Source: Buddleja alternifolia
Taxonomy: Eukaryota; Streptophyta; Magnoliopsida; Lamiales; Scrophulariaceae
Direction of reading: 5' to 3'
Assembly (NCBI GenBank): GCA_019426215.1
Contig: CM033408.1
Location: 21,520,375 to 21,584,374, forward strand
Length of the DNA stretch: 64,000 nucleotides
In this document: piece by piece, positions 21,410 through 33,887 of the stretch
Layout: each line of letters opens with the position of its first letter
Numbering within the stretch: the stretch's first letter is position 1
The notes under the pieces: model-generated
What the model was told of the DNA's origin: nothing
The model's database searches: none
The model's input: the letters and a program-made list of their open reading frames with translations, nothing else
Made by a program: the position numbers and the translations under genes

Positions 21410-23847
21410 CTATCTATGTGACCGATAACCACGATGTCCTCTCGTCCCACAATCTGGGGGCCGTCTCGTCCTCGCAGGACGTCTTCTATTTTCTTCTTCT
21501 ACATCATCATTGTATACCACTGGTGATACATTAAACTGTGGAGAAAACGGAGGTGGGACGCTATAATTTTGAGGTATATCACTCAACTGGTCCATACCCA
21601 GATTAGAAAGAGACCACGTAGTCGGCGTATTGAAACTCAGTCCTTGATCATGATAATAACTGGGCACATCATGCTGTGGTGGATGGCCCGAGATCGTCGG
21701 AATGTAAATGTCATGAGGGTAGGGCTGAGGTTGAGCCGAACTCGATCCACCGACATTGAATTGCTCATGATGATAAGCCGAACTTGATCCTTCGGCATTG
21801 AATTGACCAGGATAAGACGAACTCGATCCTCCGGCATTGAATTAACCAGGATAAGCCGAACTCGATCCTATGACATTGAATTGACCAGGATAAGCCGAAC
21901 TCAATTTTCCAGCATTGAAGTGATCCTCGCCCGCCTGCATATCCTCATCATCCCCTCCTTGTGCACCAATGTCTAAATCGTTCCCACTATATGTGACCAT
22001 ATCCCGTATGTTCCTCATACGAGATCGCACTTGCCTAATTGCCGTGGGATTGTTAGTGGGAGCAATTTGTTCCATTGCAGTTTGCGCCTCTTGAATTTTT
22101 TGGTACTGAAAAGATAAAATAAGGAATAGTATTAACGAAAAATTGATCCTAAATAAATAGCATTAAAATAAGTATCAATGGAATACAATACCAAATACTA
22201 ACCACATTATGCAATAGAGGGGCTGACCCAGCTTGGTGTCCCACACCTCTCCTAGCCCATCGTGGGGAAATGTAACGACGAGTGATTCATTCATACCACT
22301 CTTCGTATCCTTCTTCCGTCTGATCTTCCCCCTCCTCAATATACTGTCCAGTCATAGCAAACAATTCACGATTATTCCACGCTTCAATTTGCAGAGCGTG
22401 TCTAGTTAGCCAATTATTCGTGGCCCTGCCCTTCCGGTTCATCCTTCGAACATATCCAGGTGTGTGTGGAATAAATTGGCGTATTTCAAACTGTCGAAGA
22501 ACACGCTCAGGACGATGATACTCTACGATGGCAAAAAAAATCATTGGAACCGATGCTCGCCATAAGTTATCATTCAAGCATTGAGGTGACAACTCGGCAA
22601 TGTCTGCATCATTCAGATTATACGGTGTCCAAACAAACTGAAATACAAAAAAAATTATTTACAATATATTAGCAGGAGATAGATATAACTTTATAATAAT
22701 TTAAAAAGAAATAATTTCCGACTCACATGTCCATCTGCCATCTGATTAAGACTATCTCTAATTTGCCCGGATGTTGTGGCTGACTATAGCAGTATTTGAA
22801 GCAGGTCGATACCAACTTCAAACAACAATCATTCAAAATAATTAAAAAAAATTGTATTACACTTATTAATTAAACATAATATTCAAGTGTTAAATTACCG
22901 TGAAGCATAAGGTGATCGGGCAATGCCTTCCACGTCATCTCCATCCATCGGTCTAGGTAGGTTACTAGGCCTTAAAATCAAAATTATGCTCCACGCCCAT
23001 ACTGTTAAAGGAGAAGTATATTAATTGAATAACCATGAATTATTATAGCAGAAAAAATAACGTCTAAATAATAAATTTTCTCACCTGTAACAATGGCATG
23101 AAACCTGCAACATTTTTGCAGTCTACCCTGGCACCTCTCGACAATTCTCGGTACAAATGCGCCAATACCGCACTACCCCAACTATATGTCCCTACTAGGT
23201 TCATATCTTAAAAAAGTATCAACCACAGTACATCAATAACATCTCCTATGGTGTCGGGACACATCACACCCCCGAGCATCAAAAGGCCCCAACATCGGGC
23301 TGTCTAATCAACTCTAAATTCTTCAGATTCATTATTTATTTGGGCAGGTGCACTCGTCACATACTCCACTAGTTTTTGGGCTGCTATTCTACCACCTCTC
23401 CCGAGATCGTCCGACAATAAGTACAGTCCTAATTGCTGCAATACATATTCGGCGTAATCTTCATATCCTTCGAACAGCCGATATGCAACTACAGGCTTAC
23501 CATCAACTGGTAGACCATATAAAATAGCAATGTCCTGGAGAGTTATCGTAGCCTCTCCGGTTCTAAAATGAAATGTGTTGGTCTCTAGGCGCCATCTCTC
23601 CATTAGGGCCTTCACAAGGACCAGATCCATTAAGGTAACCTATATACTCTATAGAACCCCATCTGATCAAGTTTTGCCTTGACACGGTGATGTAGAGGAG
23701 ATCCATGGGCAAAATCAAAATATGCAGCATCACCTCGCCGGACACGATAAGTACAGTCTGGATCATCAGCAATCACTCAGATACATGATTTTGTTGATCA
23801 TACAACACACTACCGTCTACCGGACCATATATATTATGCTCAGTCAT
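21410..23847 (-). pseudogene. Plant mobile domain (PMD) gene carried by the MULE, broken
   Basis: PMD proteins (PF10536; MAIN/MAIL family and the long-form PP7 homologs) act in plant nuclei, and many copies are transposon-borne. From the ATG at 23845-23847: YGPVDGSVLYDQ, then [40 protein letters not shown] (the PMD hallmark), then YSWGSAVLAHLYREL near 23190, NLWRASVPMIFFAIVEYHRP (about 22550) and RVLRQF. The C-terminal tail carries 13-residue repeats and an RRRPARTRRP basic end. Introns are likely (about 22990-23080, 22650-22730 and 22100-22200) but not mapped exactly. Stops near 23774, 23304 and in the tail repeat (about 21842) break it. It is convergent with the plus-strand ORFs to its left. 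Confidence 0.85.
21740..21910 (-). repeat. 39-bp in-frame repeats in the PMD tail
   Basis: A 13-residue unit of the type SSSAYPGQFNxxG is repeated about four times, clearest at 21810-21910. One copy has TAA where the others have CAA (Gln), giving a nonsense codon. Confidence 0.82.
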
Positions 23848-23869
23848 CCTGCATTTACATATCCACAAG

Positions 23870-24960
23870 AATGTTAATTTACATTCTACGATATAAATTA
23901 CACTTACTAATTAGTAAATTGTATCTATTACTTCGAAATTTAAACCTACTAATTACAAATTATACCTACTCATTAAAGATTATACATACAAATTAAAATA
24001 TAGCGATTATACCTAATAATTCGAAAAATATACCTAAAAAATCAAAGTTAAACATACAATTAGAGATGATACCTATATATTAGGGATTAGACTTAGAAAT
24101 GAAAAATAAAAAATATATTAATTCAAATTTAAAAAATCAAATTTAAACATACTAATTTAAATCACTAATCGAATTTACAACTAACTACTCCAAATTAAAC
24201 CTATTAATTCGAATATTTTGAAAATTATACCAACTAATTCAAACATTATACCAAACATTTTCAAAAATATTCCAATCAATTCAAAATTAAACCTAACTAC
24301 TCGAAATTAAGCTCGATAAATTCTAACTTATACCGAACAATTCAAAATTAAACCTAACAACTAGAAATCAAACTTAACAACTCGAAATTAAACCTATAAA
24401 TTCAAGCTATACTGAACAATTCGAAAATTATACCAACTCATTCCAACATTATACCAAACAATTGCAAAAATATACCAACCTATTCAAAAATAAATCTAAC
24501 TACTCAAAATTAAGCCTATTAATTCGAACTTAAACCAAATAATTCTAAATTAAACCTAACAACTCGAAATCAAACCTAACAATTCAAAATTAAACACTAC
24601 AAATTCAAATTATACCTATTAATTCAAAAATTATACCAACCAATTCCAACATGATACCAAATAATTCAAAAATAACACTAAAAATTAACATTATACCTAA
24701 AAGTCAAAATTGAACCTAAAAATCAAAAATTAACCTTATTAATTCAAAGATTCAACCAATTCCAACATTATACCAAATAATTCAAATATAAAACTAAAAA
24801 TTAACATTATAACTAAAAGTCAAAATTTAACCTAAAAATCAAAAATCAACCTATTAATTCAAAAATTATACCAAATAATTCAAAAATTATAGCTAACAAT
24901 TCGAATTTATCACTACAAATTCAAGTTTCAACCCTAAATTATAATACCATTACAATAAAA
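23870..24960 (-). repeat. Right subterminal array, degenerate ~20-bp units
   Basis: About 1.1 kb of head-to-tail degenerate units of about 20 bp (AATTCAAAATTAAACCTAAC and ATTATACC variants). Strand bias is strong, with A and C on plus. It is the opposite orientation of the array at 15660-16060. No ORF. Confidence 0.8.
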
Positions 24961-25140
24961 AATATATAAATACTCTAAATTTAACAAATTTACAAGTATA
25001 AATGAACAAAAAAAGAAATTTACCTTAATTTTATGGTAAATGAACAAAAGATTTTGCAATGAACTGAGGGAAAATTTTTGTCAACGGTGGATGAAGAAGA
25101 GAAGAGAAGAGAGAAATGGCTTTGGGGGTTGGGGGGATGA

Positions 25141-25275
25141 AAACGCTGCAAAAGCAGCGTTTTCAGCAGCCGAAAAAAAATAAAAATAAAAATTTCAATG
25201 AAACGACATAAAATATGTCGTCTCATTGAAACTTTTGCAGCCTTTGTCAGCGGTCGTTTTGACCGCTGACAAAGT
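25141..25275. other. Three consecutive hairpins at the possible right end of the MULE
   Basis: Hairpin 1: AAAACGCTGC (25141-25150) with its exact complement at 25155-25164. Hairpin 2: 18-bp arms 25194-25211 and 25215-25232, one mismatch. Hairpin 3: CTTTGTCAGCGGTC (25243-25256) with its exact complement at 25262-25275. Loops are 3-5 bases. The following 25276-25770 is AT-rich with no gene seen. Confidence 0.9.
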
Positions 25276-25773
25276 TTCAAAAAAAAAAAACAAAAAAACT
25301 AATGTCATCTCACATTAAATTAAAAAAAATTAAGAGACAACATACACTATGTCGTTTTATACCATTATCTGATTTCCCACCTTTTTCAAATATTTTTTTA
25401 TTTTTTTTATATTATTAATTTAATATTCCCGTGTCCAGTTATTAAAAGCAAATGCTTTTCCTTCGACGAGAGTTGTTCCTTTCTAAATTAAGCAACTCAT
25501 GTCCCTAGACATAGGCCTCCATTTCTTTTATCTTTCTAAATCTGGGTGTCAATTCATAAGGGTTGGGCCTACAAGTTTTTTGGTATCTGCAAAAAGAAGC
25601 AAAATTGTCTATATGCCCTTTCTCCAGCAATGAAATAATGGACTTTGATCGAGATAGACATAGCCTAAGCCACATAGAGTAGAAGTGAGGGTGGGAATGA
25701 ATGTGGGAGTGTGAACATGAGAGAGTCAAAATTTCAAAATATTTAAGATTACCGAGAACGTCTTAGATGTATA

Positions 25774-26226
25774 GGGTTAATCTCATTTTTTGTCCCGTAA
25801 GTGAGCACGAGTACACATTTAGTCTCGCGCTTTATGAAAGTCTCACATTTAGTCTCAGAAGTTATAAAACGTCTCAATATTGGTCCCAAAGCCAATTTTT
25901 GTCAGAAATGTAACGGTCAACTCCGTTAGTCAACATTTGAATCCATTTTTTTGGGAAGAATTGACGCATAAATGCACTCATATATGGATTATATTCAATA
26001 TCACGATGTTTTTATTGAATAGCACGTGTCATTCAAACACAAAATCTCCCGAAAAAAACCAAAATGTTGACTAACAGAGTTGACCGTTACATTTCTGACA
26101 GAAATTGGCTTTAGGACCAGTATTGAGACGTTTTATATCTTATGGGACTAAATGTGAGACTTTCATAAAGCGCGGGATTAAATGTATACTCGTGCCCACT
26201 TACGGGATCAAAAATGAGATTTGCTC
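25774..26226. mobile_element. MULE-type MITE with long inverted repeats
   Basis: 453 bp. Ends GGGTTAATCTCATTTTTTG and (reverse complement) GAGCAAATCTCATTTTTGAT. The inverted repeats extend far inward (TTTGTCAGAAATGTAACGGT on the left, complement on the right), roughly 170 bp each. Perfect 10-bp duplication TAGATGTATA at 25764-25773 and 26227-26236. Confidence 0.9.
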
Positions 26227-26236
26227 TAGATGTATA

Positions 26237-26965
26237 TCAATGGAATTAAAATAAAAATAATTATTATAAACTGTTGCATCAAATTTTATTTTGAAATTAC
26301 TATGCATATAATAAGTTGAACTTAAATAATAAACCTTGTTTCACACTTGAATTTTGAAAATGATTTGATGATAGGATTGTGTTTCTTAATACTTGATAGG
26401 TTAGAAAACATTTAGGTATGATTAAATGAAAAGATTAAGGTTATTAAAAGAATTTATTTGTTCAACAGTTAACGCTACAAGTTACAATATCTCTTCAAAA
26501 TTTACATATGTTGTTTTATTCTTTCTTATTTTATGTGCGTACCTTTTTAATCATTTTCACCTATTGTAGAAGTTTTTCTACCTCCTGACATTGATATCGA
26601 TTGATCGAATTCCTTGTTGAATGTATATAAAATATAAGCTAATAGTGAAAAATCATTGTCCCTTTTTGAAGTGTGATCTGTAAATTTTAGTGCAAGATTT
26701 AAGAATTTTAAGAGTGTAATAAAGCGAATCTCCCGCTCATAAGTCACTGGAGCGAACTCGGATTGTCATGTGTCAATCATATATGAAGAATTATGTGATG
26801 TATGACATATTACCTTTTATTTCTATATATCTCACATAATTGTTTAATTGATTATCAAGTCCAACAACTGTTTTAAAACTAACCTAATATATCATTCCTC
26901 AAAATCTTTCTATCCAAACACAATCTTGGGGAAAAAAAAAATCTTACCGTTTTGTTAATGTAAAA
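26237..26965. other. Intergenic, AT-rich, no feature recognised
   Basis: No convincing ORF, repeat or RNA gene seen between two DNA transposons. Confidence 0.5.
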
Positions 26966-28108
26966 CACTACAACAAAAAATAATGTTAATGATAACATTG
27001 TTAATAGATATATAAAATGAGTGATAATAATTTTTACTTTGTCACGATAAAGAATTTGGTGACAAAAGTTTCTTTAAAATTATCTATGTTGACAATCAGT
27101 GACACATATATAGCGATAACACAAATAGAGTGATAACTATAATTGTTGTCACTCAATTATTACTAAAGGCGTCTTACTAATTATCAATAGTGACAACAAG
27201 TTTCGTTTCACTAATTATCAAAAGTGACAACTATACAAATATTGTCACTATTAAACTTGTAAAACTTATTATTATAACAAAACAAAGTCGCTAAAAGTTT
27301 AGGGTAATTGGCATAATACACCTCCAGTTACCATAATTTGGCATTATGCACCCTTAAATTGTATTCTTGGCACTTTGCGCCCTAAAGTTACATATTATTT
27401 GGCATTTTGCACCCTAGACCAAGTTTAAACCATTTAACTGATAAAATAAACGTGCGAACTCAGTATCTAGACGGTAAACACGTCAATTTTCTCCTATTTC
27501 TTTCCCAACTTCATTGTGTGGTTGAAACATTATTCGAAGTTCAATGTTCTGAATAGTTATAAGAAGTGACGAATTAGTTAATCTTCGGTTGATTTAAATG
27601 TTATTAATAGTTTCTTAAATTAAGTCGTAAACACGTGGTTGATTGAAATAATGTATTAAGAATTGTAAACCTGTTTATAAAATTAAGCTCCGAACCCTTT
27701 ATTTTTTTTATATATATTTTGATAATTAAATTAATTGTGCGCAGAATTATGCACATAATGTATCAGAAATTCATCATGTGCATCATGCGTAATTCTGCAC
27801 AAGTTTATGTTCTTTCTGCCCTTCAAAATCCTGCTCCAACCACATGGTGAAGCTCGAATTGAGAGGAGGAAATTAATGTTTTACCCTATTGATACTGAGT
27901 TAACTAGTGAATTGGCAAGTAAAATGATTTAAACTTCCTTTTGTGCAAAATATCAAGTTATATGTAATTCGAAGGTGTAAAGTGTACAAAGTGCCAAAAT
28001 GTGGCAATTTGAAAGTGGAATATACCAATTACCAAAAAATTCACAATCAGTAGCAATTTTGACATTGTCATTTGACATTTTATCACTTATATATTATTTT
28101 TTTCAGTG
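26966..28108. mobile_element. CACTA-type non-autonomous element, interrupted by another element
   Basis: Left end CACTACAACAAAAAATAATG, right end (reverse complement) CACTGAAAAAAATAATATAT. The flanking 3-bp AAA duplications (26963-26965, 28109-28111) match the CACTA rule. The interior has many GTGATAA/GTGACAAC repeats in both orientations. A different inverted-repeat element (27302-28033) sits inside, so the original length was about 410 bp. Confidence 0.75.
27302..28033. mobile_element. Inverted-repeat element nested in the CACTA element
   Basis: Left GGGTAATTGGCATAATACAC, right (reverse complement) GGTAATTGGTATATTCCAC. Inner repeated phrases such as TTGGCACTTTG and TTGGCATTTTGCACC pair with AAAGTGCCAAAATG on the right. 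A clean 9-bp duplication is not visible, but the ends fit the GGG..AATT group. Confidence 0.65.
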
Positions 28109-28233
28109 AAATGAGATTTAGTAGGTCTCTTAAACCAATAGTTAGACTTGTCACATAGTTACTTTAGTCTAACATGAATTTCAACATGAGAGAGTTTATG
28201 TCATTCCAATTCAGTTGCTAATCAATAATTTAA

Positions 28234-28372
28234 CGCCTTGTTTGGTTTTTGAATTTTGGTGAGGAAAAGGAAAAAAATGAGAACAACCAAAAGATAAAAC
28301 ATAATGTACTATAAATTAAAGTACGCATAATGTTTTTCTTTTCCTCACCAAAAGCCAAAAACCAAACGAAGC
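28234..28372. mobile_element. Small MITE, Harbinger-like
   Basis: 139 bp. Ends CGCCTTGTTTGGTTTTTG and (reverse complement) GCTTCGTTTGGTTTTTGG, pairing over about 37 bp. TTAA occurs on both sides (28230-28233, 28373-28376). From 28377 to 28883 is AT-rich; 28455-28570 is faintly SINE-like but not called. Confidence 0.65.
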
Positions 28373-28883
28373 TTAAAGAAAAGAAAATATTTTTTCTTTG
28401 CAAATTTAGACATTTAAAAAAGATTAAATGCAATATATATTAAATCACATACGTACAACCATTTGGTTAAATGACATCGATCTCTCACTAGTGAATGAGA
28501 GGTCTAATGTTGAATACTTGAATCACACTCTTACGCTCTCACAGTTGTAAATTTTTTTGAAAAAAAAATAAATGCACCATGGTATTAGAATATCAAGCAA
28601 CAATTAATTATTAATAGTCATTCTAATTATCTATCACAACATTACTTATTTTGAAAGTAAACAGGTAACCCCACACTTTAAATTGTCAATGACTTTCATA
28701 CCATCCTTTTAAGGTCATAATGTTTTTTAGAGGCTTTATCTGACCAGGAATGGATGAAAACCATTAATGTAAAGTTTAAAGTGCCTATGACATTATTAAC
28801 CATATCTATTTATGAGATTAGGAAGTGGAAGTCACAAGCCGCAGCAGAAAGCAGACAAATACTCACCACAAGCCCAATAATAT

Positions 28884-30173
28884 GGGATAATTGCATCGAC
28901 CTCCCCTGAACTATGAGCATTTGGCATCTACAGACCTCACTTTTGAAAAATTGGCATGGACCTTCCCTCCTCTACCTTGTCCATTATTTTTTCTAGTTAA
29001 AGACTAAAACACCCTTAACTTTTGAATCAAAGAAAATATATCTTTCAATTATAATGTTGTGGAGAATGAAAATTATTGAAATATCTTCAAATGACAAAAA
29101 TAATAAATAATGTGTCATCCAAAATTTAAAATTCTAGAAATATAACTCTAACTCCTAAAAAAAAATCCTCTTGATTAACCTTGAATTTTTTTCATGATCT
29201 AAAATTTTTATTGCTTAAGAATTTTATTATAATTCAAACGTTTTTCATAACTTGAAGTATTCCAATTTTCTTATTTTTTCAAAAAGACATAAGTACATAA
29301 GAACTTGACAAATTTTTATATAGTTAAATCTATTGATTCAAATATGCTTCTTCATAATAAAATCCAACAACTTCTTCCGAAAATGTGCTAATTTGAAAGT
29401 AGTATATTCTATTAAAAATATAATATTATATAAACAAAAGTAATTGAACCTCTTATATACCGCCATGTTTTTGTTCTTAATATATAGTAATATTTGTAAA
29501 AAAAAAAAACAATTTGTGACTATTTCATAAAAACAATGGTATAATTTAATAAAAGTTTATAAAGTTTAAAAGTAGCACAACATAATATTTGTTCTTTCTT
29601 TCTTGAAACTTGTCTTAATTGAAAAATAAGGCCACCATATATTTTTAAACATTAATGTGAATTTATACTAAATACAATATTAAAAAACAAATAGAAGTAC
29701 TATTTGTTCTATTAAAGATTGCCATATATGAAAATAAAAAAAATGATGTAATAAATTAAATTAGCATAATCAAAATAATAACATATTTTTTCATAAAATC
29801 TTGCATTAGTTGAACTAGGAAAGAGCTAAAATTAATATTTTTAAGTAATATATTTTGCGATCATAAAAGGATTCATGATTAAATTGATTTTTTTTATTAG
29901 TTTAAAGTTTAGGACTGTCAGAGCTATATTTTTAGAATTTTATTAATTTAAAATGTTTTTTTTAATACTATGTAATTTAATGGAGCTTTTTAATACTTCA
30001 ACTAATTATTTAAGTTGACCTTTCTTTAGCTCAAATTTGAAGGGCTTTTTAGTCTTTTATTAGTAAATTTAGTGAAAAGGTTGAAAAGAGGGAGGTTCAT
30101 GCCAATATATCAAACATGAAGGAGTGTGGATGCCAAATGACCATAGTTCAAGGGAAGTTAATGCAATTTTCCC
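28884..30173. mobile_element. Long inverted-repeat element, MULE-MITE-like ends
   Basis: About 1.29 kb. Left GGGATAATTGCATCGACCTC, then CTGAACTATGAGCATTTGGC. Right (reverse complement) GGGAAAATTGCATTAACTTC, then TTGAACTATGGTCATTTGGC. The interior is AT-rich with no ORF. A perfect target duplication is not seen. Confidence 0.72.
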
Positions 30174-30199
30174 CCAAACAACACCACTCATTAAATTAA

Positions 30200-30485
30200 G
30201 GGATAATCTCATATTATACCCCTGTGAAACATGAAACTTGCACACATCTCTCCTATGTTAAAAAAATAGTCTGAAATAACCCTACTATTTTTAAAACCCT
30301 ACACGAAACGTCCAACTCTGCGTCAAATACACTGCGTGTGAATGCTACCTTCCGCGGATTTAATACGGATTGGGGGTTTCGTGCAGGGTTTTGAAAATCA
30401 TAAGGTTATTTCAGGCTATTTTTTTAACACAAAAAGGATGTGTGCAAGTTTCATATTTCACAGGGGTATGATATACAATTATCCC
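30200..30485. mobile_element. MULE-type MITE, 286 bp
   Basis: Ends GGGATAATCTCATATTATAC and (reverse complement) GGGATAATTGTATATCATAC, nearly full-length inverted repeat (ATGAAACTTGCACACATC pairs with its complement). Perfect 9-bp duplication TTAAATTAA at 30191-30199 and 30486-30494. Confidence 0.9.
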
Positions 30486-30661
30486 TTAAATTAATTAAGT
30501 TTGCTTGATTTATCCATACCCTAGTCACACTCATGACTTCCTCAATATGGAACCCACATACATATAGTATATTAAATCACATATACATTATATATATATA
30601 TATATGGCATATACATGTATACAGATATTGCATATTTTATCCACTTGTGATATCAAAAAGG

Positions 30662-31025
30662 CATTACAACATAATATAATATTAGTGATAAAATTTGAAG
30701 TGAAAATATATAAATTGTCATTAAATATACATTATGAGTGATAATAATTTTTATTTTGCCACAATAATAATTTTTTTATTGACAATTAGTGATACATACA
30801 CATGTATAGCGTGACAACTTAATTTGTTGTCATTAAACATGTGACACTAATTGTCAATAATGACAACAATTTTCTTGTCATCAATTATCAAGAGTGATAA
30901 CTTGTATACAATTCTTGTTACTATTTCACATTTGAAAATTATTTTTGTGACAAAATACTAATTGTTGTCGCTTAATATATAAAATTGGCGACAACTCTAA
31001 TATTATCACTAATATTTTTCTAGCG
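30662..31025. mobile_element. CACTA-type MITE, 364 bp
   Basis: Ends CATTACAACATAATATAAT and (reverse complement) CGCTAGAAAAATATTAGTG, with ATATTAGTGATAA shared at both ends. 3-bp duplication AGG at 30659-30661 and 31026-31028. The interior (GTGACAACT, TTGTCATTA) resembles the element at 26966. Confidence 0.7.
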
Positions 31026-31026
31026 A

Positions 31027-31650
31027 GGGTTAATTACCCCATTGTGTTGTTAAAAATTAGACTATTACACTCAATTTATCAAAATGAAAAGGCCAACTAT
31101 ACCCTTATTTGATTATGATGGAATTTTTCTCTTTGTTATTCATTCTTTTTTCGCATTGTCATTGTCATGGTTATTTATAATAAGGTCATTAAATACACAT
31201 AAGAAAAATATATATTTAATGATAATATATATTTAGGTTTTAAAACGTATGAACTTAGATATATTCGTTCATTAAATTTTTTATAATTTTATTTAAAATA
31301 GTCAAAATATTAAAATAAAGCAAAATAATGCCATATACTTTATAATTTTATCTTATATGATATCATGTAATAAAATTTTGTATTGGAAAGCCTCACATAT
31401 CCATTAATCACATAAATATATTGAAGATCATTATACTTATACATATGTTACATTATTACATTAATAATTAGGAAAAATGATATAAAAAACAAAAAAATAT
31501 ATTAAATATATTACTATATATACTAGTACATTTGTCATTTTCAATTTAATAAATGCTGAAAAAATAGGATTGGATGTTATTAACCTAATTTTAAAAATAA
31601 AAGGGGTAATCAACCCTTTTTGATAACGCAGGGGGCAATATGGTATAAAA
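31027..31650. mobile_element. Possible inverted-repeat element
   Basis: Left TTAATTACCCCATTGTGTTG, right (reverse complement) ATATTGCCCCCTGCGTTATC, then AAAAA in both. The inner segment is AT-rich without ORFs. No target duplication was found, so this is tentative. 31651-32060 shows nothing further. Confidence 0.4.
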
Positions 31651-32069
31651 TTTTGTTAGTTGGTATAAATTTTTTACTTTTACTTAAAAAAAATTGATAA
31701 TTTGCTAGGTTAATTAATAGTTTCTTTTTAGTTGAATAATTATTTTTCATGAATAATTTGCATACTTTTCAGAAAGTATTAATTCCCGCTAATGAGTCAA
31801 TGACATTATAAAACTTGAATCGAATTGTTAATACAAAAACCTACTTTACCACAAAAAATAAAAAAGTTCATTAATATATATATATATATTCTTAATTCCT
31901 CATAATTTCTATCTTTTGGCCCACTAACTAGATCCACTTTATAATGTTGACATGATCAGTAGTTGAATTAAAATGGCTTTCGTTCTTTAAATTAAATTTT
32001 GTGATTAACATTGCAAAGAACTAATAAAGTTATGGAACAATTTATCTTTTTTAAATATTGAATAGTTAA

Positions 32070-32687
32070 GGAACAATTATTAAATACCCCTAAAATAATT
32101 TTTTATATCCCAAAAACCCATAAAAATATTTTTCAATCTCAAAAACCCATTCTACAAACTCTTCATTTGAAAAAAAAACCCAAAAGTTAAGATTAATAAC
32201 TTTTTAGACAAAAATAAATAAATTACATTTCATGTCTTAAGTTAAGAATCTACTAATTGAATTTTTTTTACTAATCGTTTCATTTTGAATTTTTCAGATT
32301 GATAAACTAGATAATATAAATTTTATTTTTTCAATATTAAATTTTTTTATATAATTTATTTTGACTAGAACATGGTAATTATCTAAAAATACTCTTTTTA
32401 AATTTTTAAAAAGGTTAAAATCTGAAAGTTTGAAATTAAATTCATAATTAATATTAACTACCATATTTACCAATCTAAAACTTCTAAATAAATAAATTTT
32501 CTTACAAAAGTATATTAATTCTTAATCTAGAAGACTAAGGGCAGTTAGGTCCATAAATTTAATACCTTAAATGTTGGATATTTTTTTTTAAAAAAAAGGT
32601 TGGTGAAATGGATTTTTTTATAGAAAAATATGATGATGGATTTTTTGGATATAAAATTTATTATAAAGAGTTATTCGTAATTTACCC
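32070..32687. mobile_element. MULE-type MITE, 618 bp (sister of 52596-53209)
   Basis: Left region CCCCTAAAATAATTTTTTAT and ATCCCAAAAACCCATAAAAA, mirrored on the right by TTTTTGGATATAAAATTTAT. Perfect 9-bp duplication AATAGTTAA at 32061-32069 and 32688-32696. Sequence and length match the element at 52596-53209 along most of the length. Confidence 0.9.
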
Positions 32688-32696
32688 AATAGTTAA

Positions 32697-33875
32697 AAGC
32701 CTAAAGGGAACCCTTTTTTATCATACAAAATGACTTTACTACATTATTATATCCATACTACTATATGGTACACTGTATCTAAGAGTTTGTGCATGTAAAT
32801 CTTTTATTTATTCTAACAATTTGTGACTAATTAAAAGCTCCTGCAAATGGGGATGTTTCTCTTTCCAAGGCAAAGGCCCCATTTTTGTGAAGGATAATGA
32901 CTATCTTTATCCCAACTCTTCATGTCCATTCAACACTATTACTTTTTCTTTTAATTATAAACTATCTATATGGTCCCTTGATTGCCTACCCATGATGTGA
33001 TCAATTGCCTAAAAATGATCCAAATTTAAAAATTCATATAACCTTGTAGGGGAAGGGAAAGGTGGTGAGTTTCTTGTAAAGAAACATTGGAATAGAAAGG
33101 TATAACAAAAAACATGGCTAGGGATTTATTGCAGATATCTTTTGCTAAATGTGGTGGTGCATCAATGCACATCTTCTTCTTTTTCATCTAATCAATTTGA
33201 ATATTATCTAAAATTCCAAATCAAACTTTGAAAGATTCTTGAAGAATAGTCATCATGAAATCAAAAAATTCTATTGAGATAAATAATATGTATATATATA
33301 TATATGTATATATGAAATATGTTCACATCATATGAGATAGATAAATGGTGGTTGTGGTGCAAATCATCGTGAGATTACTAGCTATAGATGTCCAATTCAA
33401 ATTGCACTTGGTAGAAAGGCTACATTTGGTGGACATACACCAACTGTTTCAATGTACTACACGTGTTTTATATTTTATAATCGAAAGATATAAATAAAAT
33501 ACTAGGGCATCTGTCGTACACTCATCCATTCAATATATATACACCGAGTCCAACATAAAATAAACATAATTAATTAATCGATCGAAAATTTTGGGGAAAA
33601 AATCCTACAAATTGGCTGTCAAACATCTTCCAACTATTTGAGAAATACAAAAAAAAAAATTAAATAAATTGTAAAACTGCAACATATAGATGATGTTATT
33701 TGCGGTTATTGATATGCATCATTTCATATTTCGAAAAAAAAAGAAATGCATCATTTCAAAATGCTTTGGCTAAGATATGTGTAATACAAATACTAAAATT
33801 GTATTAATTGAATGAAGTTTTAGTCGTTTGACAAAAAGAAAACAGATTTTTTCTTCTTTTGTATGCCTGTATCCA
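32697..33875. other. Intergenic, AT-rich, no gene recognised
   Basis: Only AT microsatellites (for example about 33290-33306) and short frames without family resemblance. Confidence 0.5.
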
Positions 33876-33887
33876 CCCTTTTAATTA

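Larger units (their letters stand above)
14930..25276 (+). mobile_element. Decayed Mutator-like element (MULE) with transposase and PMD gene; ends approximate
   Basis: The body holds a MuDR-type transposase (plus, 16074-19178), small unknown ORFs (19954-21264) and a plant mobile domain gene (minus, 21410-23847). On the left, TATAATTT-rich sequence and GC hairpins precede the transposase. On the right, an ATTATACC-rich array of opposite orientation ends in three hairpins. I did not find matching terminal repeats or a target duplication, so the limits are only the outer hairpins. Stops and frameshifts throughout show the element is inactive. PMD-carrying MULEs are known in plants; the two genes are assigned to one element from their nesting here. 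Confidence 0.65.

Noticed and set aside
28455..28570. SINE-like stretch with an A-rich end
   Set aside because: Box motifs weak and no target duplication found.
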